64,000 nt of DNA, taken from Crocodylus rhombifer. Lineage: Eukaryota; Chordata; Crocodylia; Crocodylidae. The translations under genes and the position numbers were made by a program. The stretch lies in NCBI GenBank assembly GCA_038503035.1, contig JAVSML010024608.1, positions 124,001-188,000 on the forward strand, written 5' to 3'. This document shows positions 33,156-45,321 of the stretch, piece after piece (the stretch's first letter is position 1; each line of letters opens with the position of its first letter). Under the pieces are notes generated by a model, which saw only the letters and a program-made list of their open reading frames with translations, was not told the origin of the DNA and searched no databases.

Positions 33156-35499
33156 TCTGATAGGAGCCTTTTAGTTTTATACCAGTCAGTTATTGGATGA
33201 GTTAGTAAAAAAGTGTAGTCTAGCTCTCAAAAATGAGGTGGGCCAGAAAGAGGCAAAGATCTGCGTTTCCTAGCTCTCATGTCAGAAATAGTTCATTTTT
33301 CTTTAGCTGCTATAACATAATTGTAGCCCAGCATTAGTGGAGAAGTAAGCTTAGCCTGTCTTGGCACCTGACCAGCCTTTGTGGGAGTCTGCATAACCTT
33401 CTGGCTGTCTGCACGCTGCCACCTCCCTCGTCTAGTTCTGTTGACATTTATAGCGATGGAGGAGTTGCCTTGTCATTCTTCACTGGTTTTTAAGGATCCA
33501 GTCAAGCCGCCACTTCAATTTAACTTATCTATGGCAGTCAGTGAACTCTTAAATCTACATCCGCTTTATAAAACAGTTATTTCATTCTCCTTGTGGATTG
33601 TCCCCCATAAATAAAACACGAAGTCTTATAAGCTTTCTGGGTTTGCTTGTTTGTTTATTTACCTAAAGAATTTAAGGCTTCCTTGTTAATTAGGAAAAAG
33701 GCATGAAGCCCCGTGTAGGAGAGTGGCATGTGATACATGAACTAAAGAAACAGGTTCTGTCCCCATTCATGCCTTCAGCCTTGTTAGACTTGTTAATCTA
33801 CCTCTGGTTAGTGAAGCAAGCGCAACAAATAAAGCTGGTTTTCTGATGTTGTTCAGAGCTGTTCTTACTCTGTCTCCCTTACTGCTTCTACATTTTGCAT
33901 TGCCTTCCACTGCATAATAGCTGTAGCAGATTTCACTTTGTTGCTTTTGTCAAAGTTCGTCACCTGAGCATTTCAGATGCCTTTTATGCTAGATAAATGG
34001 CAAAAGTGTGTTACAGCTTTCTTACTAGTTTAGTAATGGATTGAGCCTTCATAAGGTCTTGCAGAGCTTTGATGTTTTATATTGTGGTTTTGAAGGTTTT
34101 TTTGTTTCAGGTTTTTTTGCCCCCTTTTTACTCTTTCATGTTCCTACCTAAGTATAGCAAATACTAATTAATAGCTACCTGTAATAGTTGGGAACACATC
34201 CTCACCACTTTTGAGGCAAGTTCCCATCATTCCAAGTCAGCAATAATTTAGATCACTGGTCATGACTTTACAGCCAGTTTGCTATGTTTTGTAACTCAAA
34301 AACTTTCTGAGATTGCCGTAACTAAAAATTTAGGCTAAACTAGAGAATAGGAATGAGCCCCATTTCTGGGCATTTGTGACAGATTTATCATTGGAGATTA
34401 TTCCTTTGTCCTTTTGAAGAAAGCTGCATATATGAACAAAGTCTTGAATTAAATGTGTAGTGATGTGGCCAACTGTGAAAAGTCTTTCTCTGCAGCTGTT
34501 GTTCAGAATAGAAGTATTAACTGAGTTTCCCATTGGGATTAGTTACACCACTAGGTATAGTGATTTTTTTTTTTTTCTTCCTCATTTCAGTTCAGCCCTT
34601 TCCATATTTTATGAAGAATGTTTCCATTATTTGTGGAGATGACTGGGCGTTCTTATTTGGAAATAAATTATTGATCATTTTTAAACTGTACACCTCAATT
34701 CCTGTTTCCATTTAAATGTCTCTTGTTGTTGCCGTATTGTTTTTTGTCTTTATGTAACCTTCAGAGCAAGGTACTTGATAGATAAATAAGAAACAGTCCC
34801 ACAGAGGAGGCCTAGCTGGTTGAAGCTCAGTTTGAATAATACCAAGGTAATGCCAATAGAATAGGTAAGATGCTAAAAAGATGCATGTAAAGGATTAGTA
34901 TTGAAGCTCTATATTGAGGTAATATAATTTAGTAGACTTAGGACTGGTCCTATGTATTCATTTGTCATCTCTGTGTTAGAGCTTGCTTTCTTTCTACAAA
35001 TACACCATTTCTTTTAGTTGTGAACTTTGCCTTATTGAGCCTCATTTTTGTCACTAAGTTACACTGATGTTATAAAAGGAGTTAATGTTGGGCTACTTCA
35101 GATCATTCAGTAACAGACTGTTGTACTGTGTGGCTGGACAGGGTTCACACACAATATTAAATTGAGATTTTTTTTTCCCCCATAGAAAGCATGTTATTAC
35201 CTCTGTTTTCATTGATCTGCATGGGAGGTGGTTTCATTGCTGACTAGGCCTTATTACTTGAACTATGTACTTGGGTCACTTTTAAATCTTGCCCTTTTTT
35301 TTTTTGTACAACATCTCTAATTTTGGCTTTTTTTTCTGTCCATGCAGCTACAAGTTTAATTCAAGCCCGTATCATTTTATAGCTTGAGTACTGAAACCTA
35401 CTTTCTTCTGGCTGTGATTGATATAATGTAACTTTCCTTAAGTTAATTCACGATGTTGATGCCCAAAATAATCTTGGCCACTTCCTTTGACCCTGTTTC

Positions 35500-35870
35500 T
35501 TCCCTGACTGTCTCTTCATCTTCTCATCAAATACAGTTTTCTTGTCTTCACTTTTAAGGCCCTTCATAACTTAATCCCCACTCTACATACTAGAGCTAGT
35601 AACATATTGTATAATCAACCCTAAATTCTCTCTCAGCTTTGCCGGCCATCAGCTTACTACTTCTTTTAAACCCCCCATGCTTTCTCATGCTGCCCACTTA
35701 CACATGGGAGAATTCCCTGAAAAATCATTCACTATTGTATCTCTCGTCAGTCTTTCCTTAAGACTGATTTCTGACACAATCCCCAGAAAAAGCTGCCTGC
35801 TGATAATGGCTGGGTAGTTCACAAGCCCTGATGATTCTCTTGTACCTTATTACGTTTTCTTGCTCCTTAC
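35500..35870 (+). mobile_element. L2/CR1-clade LINE relic
   Basis: gtcttcacttttaaggccct followed by tcataacttaatccccactc translates VFTFKALHNLIPTL, the L2-type phrase near the end of ORF2. About 130 bp downstream, catgctttctcatgctgccc with gggagaattccctg sits where the AVAAPRLWNSLP phrase is expected. Frames are broken. Confidence 0.55.
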
Positions 35871-36116
35871 TTCTCATCTCAGTTGAAAAATAAAACAAGG
35901 CAAATAACCCATATGACCACCAGAATTAGATCTCTACTTCAGTACATCAGTTTGCTTGTATTCACTTTCCTTACTTATGTTCTGTTGAGATCCTTAACTC
36001 TTCACGACAGACAGTGTCCCCCTCCTTTATACAGCATCCAATACAGTGCAACTAATTCCATGTCTGATGTGAGTCTTTTGGTGCTTTCGTAATATAGACA
36101 CTGCTTTTATCTGCTT

Positions 36117-36534
36117 TGATAGAAAGTCCCGAGTAGCGGGAAAGTTGCTTTAGAGGTGACAGGTGAGAGTGGCTTTATTCTGGCTATTTTAAGTCCCAAT
36201 TCTGATTCTTGCTATGGAGATGAGTGAGGTAGGGTTAAAACAGATAGTCCTGGGGAGATTCAGGGCAAGACTGTGTTCTGGTAGAAAGCTTGGAGAGGGA
36301 TCAGGATCAGAGCAGTGCTAAAGCCACTTTAGACTCCCTCCGTGTGCGTCTGAGTCCTGTACGTGTGTGTCTTGGGGTTTGACTATATAGGGCTTATGGT
36401 GGAATTACTCTATCCAGCAATAATCTTTCCTCATTAACAGTTTGGGGCTTTTCTCCTGTAGTTCTGCTAGGGCTAAAACGCCACCCTACTTCTCTCTTCA
36501 GTCACAGATTTAATATTAATAGGATCTTACAAAT
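36117..36534 (+). repeat. possible LTR of an old retroelement (tentative)
   Basis: The segment runs from tgatagaaagtcccgag to ggatcttaca, with a TATA-like ctatatagggc near 36387. It is followed two bases later by ttggtgctcgagatggggg, which has the look of a primer-binding site plus leader. No second LTR, gag or pol was recognised and no target duplication is clear. Confidence 0.25.
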
Positions 36535-39397
36535 TGGTGCTCGAGATGGGGGCCTGTCTCTGCCCCAGGTTTAAACAGAAAAGGGATCCTGGCTAGGCAT
36601 TCTCTTTGGAGGGTCTTCAACTGCGATATACACACTCTTGCTGTGTTTTGGGCTGGCCTGTGTGGAGCCTGTCTCTCTTGTGCTTCTGAGAACTGGGAGG
36701 TCTGAGAGTAGAGGGTGATGGTTACATAGATGGACAGTTGATCGGATTGTTGTTTAATCTGTACTTGTGCATTTGAATTATTGAATGCCAGATGGTGCAT
36801 AGGATATGTGCTGTGGAAATCTTAAATAAATACAGACATGATAAGTGCCCTTAGCAGCAGCCTCATTTTCTGAGTCCATCTTTAGCAGAGACCTCTAACA
36901 TTTTCCTTTGCTATCAGAAGGCAAATATCTCATGACTATTGCCAGAGAACAAAAAACCCAGACATGTTGTCTGTGTTCGTCCTGTCACAGTCAAGTGCTT
37001 GATTTATTATTTCTGAGATCTATCAGACCAAACGCAGCCCTGCAGTAATTGTGGGGCAATGGGATGAGTATCACTTGAGAATTGCTCTCTAGGGCTTTAT
37101 TTCCAGTCCTTTGACAAGTATATTTTTAATATTAAAAGGACATTCTTCAGCTGTGGGGCTGCCTTGGAGGGTAGACAGATTTGAAATTTACCTAGCATAT
37201 ACGTATGCCTGATTCGACTGGATAGCTGGGATATCAGATCTGGATGTATTTACTAGATGGCTGTTCGTATTGTAGTGTGCGTTGCCTTGGTAATCAGCAA
37301 GTCAGAGTACTGGCTGCTTGTTTGTTAACTGAGACTAGCATTGTTCCCACTGCAACATGTTTGCTCTTTAATGTGGGATAATAGACCGCCTAAAGCTCAC
37401 TTTTGTTCCTGGCCTGTTTGCTCACAATTCTTAGAGGTCAGTTGACTGCTCTGCAGTTGGGCATGGTTGAAAACATGTATGAATTTTGCCTTTGGCTGTG
37501 GATTGAGTCAGCAAATGACCCTGGATATTTGCTTTGCTTTTGCTGAGGCAGGAACTTGGAAATGAAGCAGAACTACACAGAACTTGGAAATGAAAAAGAT
37601 GTTAAGTGTTGATTCAGAAGCTCCCATTCTTTCCAGCCTACATAGAAAATGGCCAGCCATACTCTCTAAACTAAACTCTAGTTACTTTTTTTGCTTAGTT
37701 TTGGGCAATGGAAACCACTATTGAAGATCTGCTGTCACCAGAATACTGTTTTGTTTGTTTGTTACAAAAACAGAACCATTAAATTAAACCAGTAGCGATT
37801 GCTGAGGATAAATGAGGTTAATTCTAGGGTGCTGATGTTTGACTTTTTGTGACTCAGGCACCACATGCTGGTTATCTGTATGCACCTCCCAGCTATCTTT
37901 TTCTTTTCAGAAGATGAAAAAAGCAAGAGAGTGCTGATTTGATTGCAAGGGGATAGATAACACACGACATTAGTGTTGGCCAATGTTGCTCTTGCCAGTG
38001 GTGGGCATTTTAAGCACGAGACATGAAACCATGTGGAAGCCCAGTGTCAGCAAAGAGAGCAAAACTATGCATATGAACCTGTGCCTTTATTGCATTGGCT
38101 TCCATGAATGGAATTTCTTGGGTTCACAAAGAATGGGATGACCACATTTTTAATATATTGGCTAGGATTATTGATGTCCACAGTGGAAATATTTTAGTGG
38201 CTACCACTGAGAGATTAGGGATACCCAGTTTTAAAAGAAACTAGCTCTCAGTCAATATACAGCTCAAAATTCCATGTTTCCTCTTAATTTGCATTTTTCA
38301 AATTGAGACTGAAAGTATAGTTTTTACTGTTCAAAGTGGTGCATATTATATATGAAACAACAGAAGATGCGGTGCTTAGTGCATAGTTTCTTTTGAGCTG
38401 CGAACAATTTGGGAAAGTCCAGGGATCCAAAGAGTTGGTTCATTTTTTTGCTTAGAGTCAAAATGATACTTACAGGGAATATTAAAATGAACCAGGTATG
38501 ACTGTAAAGCCAAACGTCTTAAAATACGAAGCCAAACTGTTGAAATTTGTTTGTATATAGCTAGTCTGAAAATAGCTTGCTGTTTTCAGAGACAACTATA
38601 TGTCACCAGGATATTGCTACAGCAGTGGCTAGTATCATCCCTTGAATCTCTCTCTCTCTTTTTTTTAACTCCAGTGTAAAAAATCTTTAGCGCTTAAACA
38701 GTATTTTCTGAGGAAAAAAATAAATCAATGAAATTTGTCCATCTTCAGTGAGCAGAATTATCTCTTAGGGGGTTGGGGGAAAGATTATCATGACTTTCTC
38801 TGCACAGTTGGTGAATCTAAATTGGTTTGGGCTGAAAGCTTTAACTGAAAATGAAGAGAATGAATCTAACTTTTCGGAAAAGGTCATGTTACCTTTCTAA
38901 GGCACACTTTATTAGTTTTGTAACACATTTGCTCTGGAGGACATGATTTTTAAACATGTTTTTCTAGTGGCTTGTATTAGGAAGGGTATTGCAAGTTGTT
39001 TTTCACCAAACATTTGTCTTAATAATAGTAACTCTGGTGCTCTTTACCTTTAGGCCTTCAAACTCAAATTAAAATACATGTATCAAATTTGCCACTGAAT
39101 TTGAACTTTAAGAAAAACATGGTGGGAGATGAGGCTTTTCCTTTTACATTTCTATTCACAGAAAGATTGTGGAAACTGATCAGAGACTGTACCACTCATG
39201 AGTCATCATTTACTTAGTAAAAATGAACTTCTGCTTAGAGGCTACATGAGCAGGCCAGATTACTTTTTAGGCATGTGGTCCATTTGTTAGGATTTGCTTT
39301 GAGTTTCCTGCAGAGATTTTGGATATTCTTACAGATACAAAGAATTGGCTCATTAACTCTCACCTGTCTTTTGTGAAGAAAATGTTACTCCTCTCTT

Positions 39398-39472
39398 AAC
39401 CAATGAAGAAACTGAGGCTGGGTGGGCAGATGGTTTGCTATGATCACACAATTTAATTACCACCTTCAGTCC
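39398..39472 (-). repeat. MIR SINE relic
   Basis: ccaatgaagaaactgaggct ... gctatgatcacacaat follows the complement of the MIR core (gaaactgaggc ... aaggtcacac). Confidence 0.6.
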
Positions 39473-39659
39473 GTCAAAAAGACCTCAGTTCCAATATTAC
39501 TGTACCATGCAAGACTGATGAAGAGGCATTGCATCTGTATTCCTAACTCTGACTCGTGTTCTGACTTGAAAGGTTCCTTTTCCATTGATTCAATGTGAGA
39601 TTTAGACAGGCCTCTAAGGACATTTATATATGTGCTCTGGGAGTGGGGGCAAAGAGGAA

Positions 39660-39920
39660 GGGCGCTTTAGAGTGGTTCCAAGAGCTGCTCTAATGAAAGC
39701 TCCCAGATCATCTTGTGTATCAATGTCCCCCCAGTGAAAAATGGCAGCAGGGGTGCTTTAAATGCCCCCGCTGCCATTTTTCAGTGCAGGGCTGCTGATA
39801 TGCAAGATGTTGGAGTGAGGTAATTACCATGCTCCAGCAGACTCAATTAATCGAGTCTGCTCTGATATGCTCTAATTATAGCGCATCAGAGCAGCCTTGC
39901 TGCACATGTATAGACGCCCT
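39660..39920. mobile_element. MITE-like element with strong internal hairpin, copy 1
   Basis: The ends gggcgctttagagtgg (left) and tatagacgccct (right) are short inverted repeats. In the centre, gtgaaaaatggcagcagggg (39734-39753) and the complement of 39765-39784 (ctgaaaaatggcagcggggg) form a nearly perfect 20-bp stem with a loop of about 11 nt. A second inverted pair (cagactcaattaatcgagtctg, 39838-39859) lies toward the right end. A related copy in opposite orientation is at 49896-50209. Confidence 0.65.
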
Positions 39921-40984
39921 AAACTTCTGTGACTCAGTTGATGCATTGTTAAAATGCACGTTGTTCTTTTATGGGGGGGATATTGTAGCTTGATTAGAGT
40001 GAAATTCTAGCCTTTGGCTACAGTCAAACGGACAAATTACTCAGAGTTAATGCTGGTCCCATCAATCACAATACTGATTATTGATTTAACAAATCCAGTA
40101 TCTCAAAACTCACCCAAAATTTAAAGCACCAAATTCTTTATAGTGTCTATCAAAAATCATAAATGGGCCAAAACGTTGGGACACTCCCAAAACATGATGT
40201 GAGGGTCACGAAGTTCCTCCAGATTGTACTGAGAACTTCCTAGATCTGGGATTTGGGGACTTTGGTTTTCATACCATATGTTTTGCAAAGTTCCTGCACA
40301 CATTGTATACCTGATTAGTTGATCAGATAGCATAGCAGCGGAAGCCCTGCTGATCAATCATTCGTTTGCTCTTGGTAGTTCATATAAATATTGAGCTGTA
40401 AATATGAATCCATAGTCAAAGGCTCTCAAGGATCATTTCATCTAGATAAATTCCCTGTTTCTAACTTGACATTGGAATGTGATTATGACCATGACATTTT
40501 ACTAAATATTTTTCAGGCCTATAATTAGATTTTCTTTTAATTTTACCAGCGAAAGGAATATTATGGTAATAGGGTCAGAACAATGCCACAGAAAAGGAAG
40601 ATGAATATTTTCACTAACAGTTCCTATGATACTGTAAGTACAGTGATGCCAAGGTTAAACTGCTGGGAATGTGGCTTCTGGCATCCCTCCGTAGGGTGGT
40701 AGATATTCTGGCAGCATTCACCCATTTGCTGTTGTGCCCATGTATTATGCATCTTGTTTTTACTCAAACCAGCTTCTGATGATTCTGGTTAGGAAAATGA
40801 ATGTCATCTGCCAAGAAAAAGGTTCCTTTTAAGAACAAGCACCTGGTGCCCTTTGACCATTAAAAAAGATATTTTGTTTTGCTGCCTTCTTTCTTTCTGC
40901 TAAAGAAGCCTCTGTTCAGACAGGTTTCTTTTTAAAACTGGAGTAGAAGAGAAGTCCATTTTTGTTTTCACTCTGTATTCAGCC

Positions 40985-42003
40985 TCCAGTCTTCTCTGGA
41001 GAAGAGAAGACTGAGGGGATTTCATAGCAACCTTCAAATACCTGAAGGGGGGTTTGAAAGAGGATGGAGCTAGACCCATGCTTCCCAAACTTTTCCCAAA
41101 CATGGCCCCTAGCTCCCAACCTGCAGCCCCCCACCACCTCACTCTTGACCCACAACCCCCTGGTCCTGCCTGCCAATGCCTGCCAATCCCAACCCGCACC
41201 CCCCTGGCTCTGCCGGTGCCGCTCACTCCCAACCTGCAGCTTCCCACTTGCCCCAGGTGCCCCAGAGTTGGGGCCTGCAGACCCCTGCCCTTCTCCACCC
41301 CCCCAGCAGCGTCCAAGCCCTGGCTGCTGCTCACAGGAAGTGGTAGCTAACGCGGCCAGAGCAGAGTATTGGGGCTGCTTCCCATATCATCCCCCATCCC
41401 CTTGCTGCGGGTGTGGGGCTCCTTGGCCTGCTGCCCTCACCCTCGGGGCTCCATGGCCCAGCAGGCAGGATCTGATGTGGGAGGGAGCACCACGCCACCA
41501 AGCTGAGGCACTCCCTGCTCGCCTGGCAGCAGTGGGGGCACAACTCCATGCCACTGCCACGATGAGGCAGCACTCCCTCCTGCACTGGGTCCTGCCCACT
41601 GCACTGTGCAGGTAGCTCTTGCCTGGAACTAGTCCAGCCCCATTGCATCTCTGCGCCCTGCTGTGGGTATATGAATCTCCTAACCCCAACTGCTCATGTT
41701 GTGGCCCCATTTGGGGTTGTGATCCACAGTTTGGGAACCCCTGAGGTAGACTGTTCTCAGTGGTGGCAGGTGACGGAACAAGGAGCAATGGTCTCAAGTT
41801 GCAGCAAGGAAAGTTTAGGTTAGATATTAGAAAATTCTTATCACTAGGAGGGTAGTAAACCCAGGGAAGTGATAGATTATCCATCCTTGGAGGTTTTAAG
41901 ACCCAGCTGGACAAAGTCTTGGCGGGGATGATGTAGTTGGGGCTGGTCCTGCTTTGAGCAGGGGGTTGGACTAGATGTGACCTCTGGAGGTCCCTTCCAA
42001 CCC
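40985..42003 (+). mobile_element. CR1 LINE 3' fragment interrupted by a hAT element
   Basis: The left part 40985-41075 (ctctggagaagagaagactg, atagcaaccttcaaatacct) and right part 41744-42003 (gactgttctcagtggtggca, gttggactagatgtgacctc, tggaggtcccttccaaccct) join into a continuous CR1 ORF2 end and 3' UTR on the + strand. It is truncated at the 5' side. The interruption at 41076-41743 is a hAT insertion. This is the only well-preserved CR1 in sense with MYO9A here. Confidence 0.88.
41068..41751. mobile_element. hAT element inserted into a CR1, 8-bp target duplication (7/8)
   Basis: Body 41076-41743 (668 bp) between agctagac (41068-41075) and aggtagac (41744-41751). Terminal inverted repeats are ccatgcttcccaaac (left) and the complement of the right end, caggggttcccaaac; sub-terminal gtttgggaacccctg with gttgtgatccacag is the widespread CAGGGGTTCCCAAACTGTGG hAT end. 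The interior is GC- and C-rich without a transposase. The long frames here (183, 206 and 144 codons) are compositional and cross the insertion boundaries. Confidence 0.88.
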
Positions 42004-42111
42004 TCATTTTCTCTGCTGCTTTGTTGTTTCTGTGGAAGTCTTATCAAGTTGGTGTGTTTTACTTGCATGCTTCTCTCTAAAGTGATAGCACCTTTTTGCC
42101 AATATGTTCAC

Positions 42112-42112
<1 letters not shown>

Positions 42113-42145
<33 letters not shown>
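42113..42145 (+). repeat. (ATT)n microsatellite
   Basis: Eleven uninterrupted ATT units, 330 bp upstream of the exon at 42477. Confidence 0.95.
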
Positions 42146-42476
42146 GTAACCCATCCTGATCACACTAGAAAGTCTCACGGGGCTTTTTTTCTTTTACCGA
42201 GCAAAGCAAAAAAAAATAAAAATAGAACATCGAAGCTACAAATGCTAACAAAGGAGGCCAGTTGCAAAACCCTGGAAACTGAATATAGAAAATCAAGCTC
42301 TTTTAAGCATGCAGCTCTGCCTTTTTTTCTAGTGCCAGGTTGACATACTAATTTATATTGGCTGCCTAACATCTGGTTTATTCTTGCAGCTTTTCAATGA
42401 CTGACAAATCCTTGTGGCCCTTTTTATCTGCTTTTAGCATTGTTCTAATTAACATTGCTATTTTTATTTACATTAG

Positions 42477-42566
42477 GTGAAAGAAGAGATGCTGTTTGAA
42501 GCACTGGTTACCAGAAAGACAGTGACAGTGGGGGAGAAGCTCATTTTACCATACAAACTAGGAGAG
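42477..42566 (+). CDS. MYO9A: MYO9A exon, motor domain (TVTVGEKLILPYKLGE)
   Basis: Thirty codons, VKEEMLFEALVTRKTVTVGE then KLILPYKLGE, phase 0 at both ends. This matches the myosin segment where the L50 subdomain begins, just before the long relay-side helix and switch II. The acceptor is tttttatttacattag; the donor is gtacgt. The next expected exon (beginning near an AVTVRNSMAK-like helix, by family knowledge) was not found in the remaining 21.4 kb, so that intron probably continues beyond the window. Confidence 0.94.
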
Positions 42567-43149
42567 GTACGTAGTGTTTATTTTAAACTGGAGGAATGTT
42601 AATGTGGTTTTCAGTGCTCTAGTGTGAGAGCTTGAAATGTACACTCAGCTTTGGTCAGTACTGACTTTTCGAGACCTTTAAAAATAAATAAATATAGGGA
42701 AAGTTGGTAGAGGAGAATGTCTCGAGGCAATTGACTCTGCTCCTTCACCCTGTCACAGCTTTAGCAGTGTTTACATTCTTGGAAAGCAGATACTGCAAAT
42801 GGTTATGTAGGGATGCATAACTGTTTTAATGGCTTTTTGGATACATGATAAATGCTGTGTGTGTAGTAAGAGCATTTTCAGGTGGTGGTCTGTATTGCCC
42901 CTCTTCACATTGTAGCCCTTGTTCATCTCAAAGAAGCCCTCTCCGGAGTCCCAGCTGAAAAAATGTTGATAGTCTTAGCAAGTGCACCAGTCACTGATTT
43001 GCTTTTGCAGGGAGGTGGTGTAGGGGGGCGCTGTGCATGCTCCTGCGTAAAGGAGTCTCATTTTGCGTAGATAGTTTGCATCCTGGCTCCTTAACACTTA
43101 GGAGTAAGCATTAGTAAATGAGTCTGTTGCATCCCTTTTTGCCCAAAAG

Positions 43150-43375
43150 GCTTTCGGCCTGGGCTGATAGGATGAATTAAGGAAAAGGGTGATGTTTGTG
43201 CACATGCACTGAAGTTAAAGGAGGATCCAAGAGAGATTAAGTGACATTGAATTAAGGACCCTTTTTCTCAATGAGCAGATCCGCACAAGGGTTTTTTTAG
43301 TGTTCTTTAATTCTGTGGGTAACTTCACAGCTTCAGTTAGTTTGCCTTAACTTTCCTCCATGTAGATAAGCCCTT
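43150..43375. repeat. short interspersed repeat (unclassified)
   Basis: Internal palindrome-like halves around attaagtgacattgaattaa and an end of the type ccatgtagataagcccttaa, similar to the GTCTACAC/GTGTAGAC-ended short repeats elsewhere in the window. Confidence 0.3.
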
Positions 43376-44968
43376 AAATTTGCTCAGAAGATTACTTTGA
43401 GTGTAGTGGATGCTATCCATTACCCACGAGGAAGGCACTGCAGCAAGTCAAACCTTGGACTTCCGCATAAAAATCTAGGCCAGGTTACTGTGTTGGCATA
43501 AATTATTCTTTTTAAATGTGCTTTCCAGAACATGAAATAAACAACATAGCAGAGAACAAAAATAGGTAGGCTTTTCTCTCTCTCTCTCTTTTTTTTAAGT
43601 GAGTCCTGGATTTTTTTATTCAACAGTGTCTCTTGGGGCTCTACCTGCACTCAGTGTCCTTCTATCTTCCACCCAAAACCATAAAGAATAGGACCAGCTA
43701 GTTGTTCCTCAGTTCCTTCTCATTGTCTGTGGCCATGAGTCAGAATTTGCAGTGTGAAATCTATGCAAAGCAGCCGATTATTCAGGTTAACTTTAGATAT
43801 TCTTAAAGTGCTTTCTCCCTCTCCCTCCTCTGTGAAAAAGAAATCCTTTGCAACTCCTCTAGTACCAGGGCCAGTTGTTATAAATGAACATAAAATTTTG
43901 GACTTTTATTAATAATGCCCTTTGTGTAAGGTAACAACACATCTTGAGAGTGTGGATACCAGATGCTAACTGAGCCTTAGTTAAGGGCATACAGCAGATA
44001 TGCTACTTGTAAATATTTCTTGAAGAGAATCGGAAGAGCTAGGGAGTCTCATCTGAAGATGTCCCTTTTTTAGAAAATACTGGATCCCTATTAAAGCTTT
44101 GGGTGCCTGGGACTGAAGAACCCATCCTCCAAACTGGTTCCTCTGCTCACAGATTTAATGTATTCCTATCTGATAAAATATGAGGGGCAGGAAGGAAGGA
44201 GTAACACCAAGCCTCTAAAGGGAAGAGATCTATTTCCTTTACCACCTTTATCCTCAAGAATCAATGAATCCCCTAGAATTGCTTCAAGAAAGGGTAATTT
44301 AAGACCCCAAAAAATCAGTCTGACACTTATTCAGGGACTGGTTACCTCAAGACCAGCTTCCTCACTAACTCAGAAATTGTTGATATCAGTATATCCATAT
44401 AAAGATTCCTGGTGCCAGTGCTGTCCGGTAACCTGTCTGTATGATCTGGTGACGAGGTAGAGGTTTTTGGTATCAGAAACATCAATATAGTATTGCTAAT
44501 GAAAAAGCTTTCTCCAACTACCCTTATTCTAACACTGAGCCACACCCATGGTACCAGTCACAGCACAGTATGGATGTGCTTCCAGCACCCCAGTTCCCAG
44601 ATATTGATTCTGAAAGTATGAATGGAGGAGGAATATGTAGTTTGTTACCTTTTAACTACTAGTAGTAGGTTTAAGTCAGGATTTCCTTGGCTGATCTCAG
44701 CATATCCAGTGCCACATTTGTGGGCATTGCTGTTCATAACTAGAATCACTTGGGATTTAGACGGTGACCTTCCTTTACAGTTTTAACTGCATGCAAGGGA
44801 ACCCTTTACATAGAGGGTTTTGTACTAAGTGATGAACACTATCAGGAACCAGGTACTGCTCAGTCTTTTGACAGACAAAACTACAGCCCTTCTGTGAACA
44901 GGATTTTTTTGCAAGCTTAGAGACAGAATTCTGGGAAAGTTGCAATCCCTTTACTGAGTACCCCTTTT

Positions 44969-45321
44969 CATAGATTTCATTGACATTAGGGGCTGGAAGG
45001 GACCTCATGAGATCATCAGGTCTCCAGCCCCCCTGCCATAGGTGGGAAGTCAGCTGGATCAAGTGATCCCAGCAAGAAATGTATCCACCTGTTGTTTTGA
45101 AAGAGTCCAGAGTAGGTGCTTGCACCAACTCTGGGGGGAGTTTGTTCCAGACCCTGGACATACGCACCATAAAAAACTTTTTTCTTATGTCTAGTTTAAA
45201 TTGGTCTTCGTAGAGTTTATGGCCATTAGACTTTGTTATCCCTTTGGGACCTCTGGTGAACAGCTGTTCTCCCAGGTCTTGATGTACCCCTTTCACGTAA
45301 TTGTAGGCTGCCACCATAGTT
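44969..45321 (-). mobile_element. older CR1, 3' portion (other portion at 46570-47517)
   Basis: Read on the - strand it continues ORF2 as VAAYNYVKGVHQDLGEQLF, then LDIRKKFFMVRMSRVWNKLP and the 3' UTR, ending in ctatgaaaagg. This is the CR1 C-terminus and tail. It is separated from its upstream part by a younger CR1 at 45322-46569, so the two pieces were once contiguous. Confidence 0.88.

Larger units (their letters stand above)
23394..42476 (+). other. MYO9A large intron (19.1 kb)
   Basis: Donor gtaagc, acceptor tttacattag. It contains, in order: a long-armed hAT (23783-24252), a palindromic short repeat (24966-25050), a hAT with perfect 8-bp duplication (27364-27951), a pogo/Tigger-like element (30041-30477), a CR1 tail (33110-33155), an L2 relic (35500-35870), a possible LTR (36117-36534), a MIR relic (39398-39472), a hairpin MITE (39660-39920) and a CR1 split by a hAT (40985-42003). 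Segments 24300-24960, 25060-27360, 27955-30040, 30480-33100, 33160-35490 and 36540-39390 show no element or gene I can assign. Confidence 0.85.

Noticed and set aside
41054..42007. Frames of 183, 206 and 144 codons
   Set aside because: They cover the C-rich hAT interior and run across its target duplications into CR1, so they cannot be one gene.
44158..44545. 100-codon + strand frame and its antisense partner
   Set aside because: No recognised family, no splice context, and frames on both strands of the same stretch.
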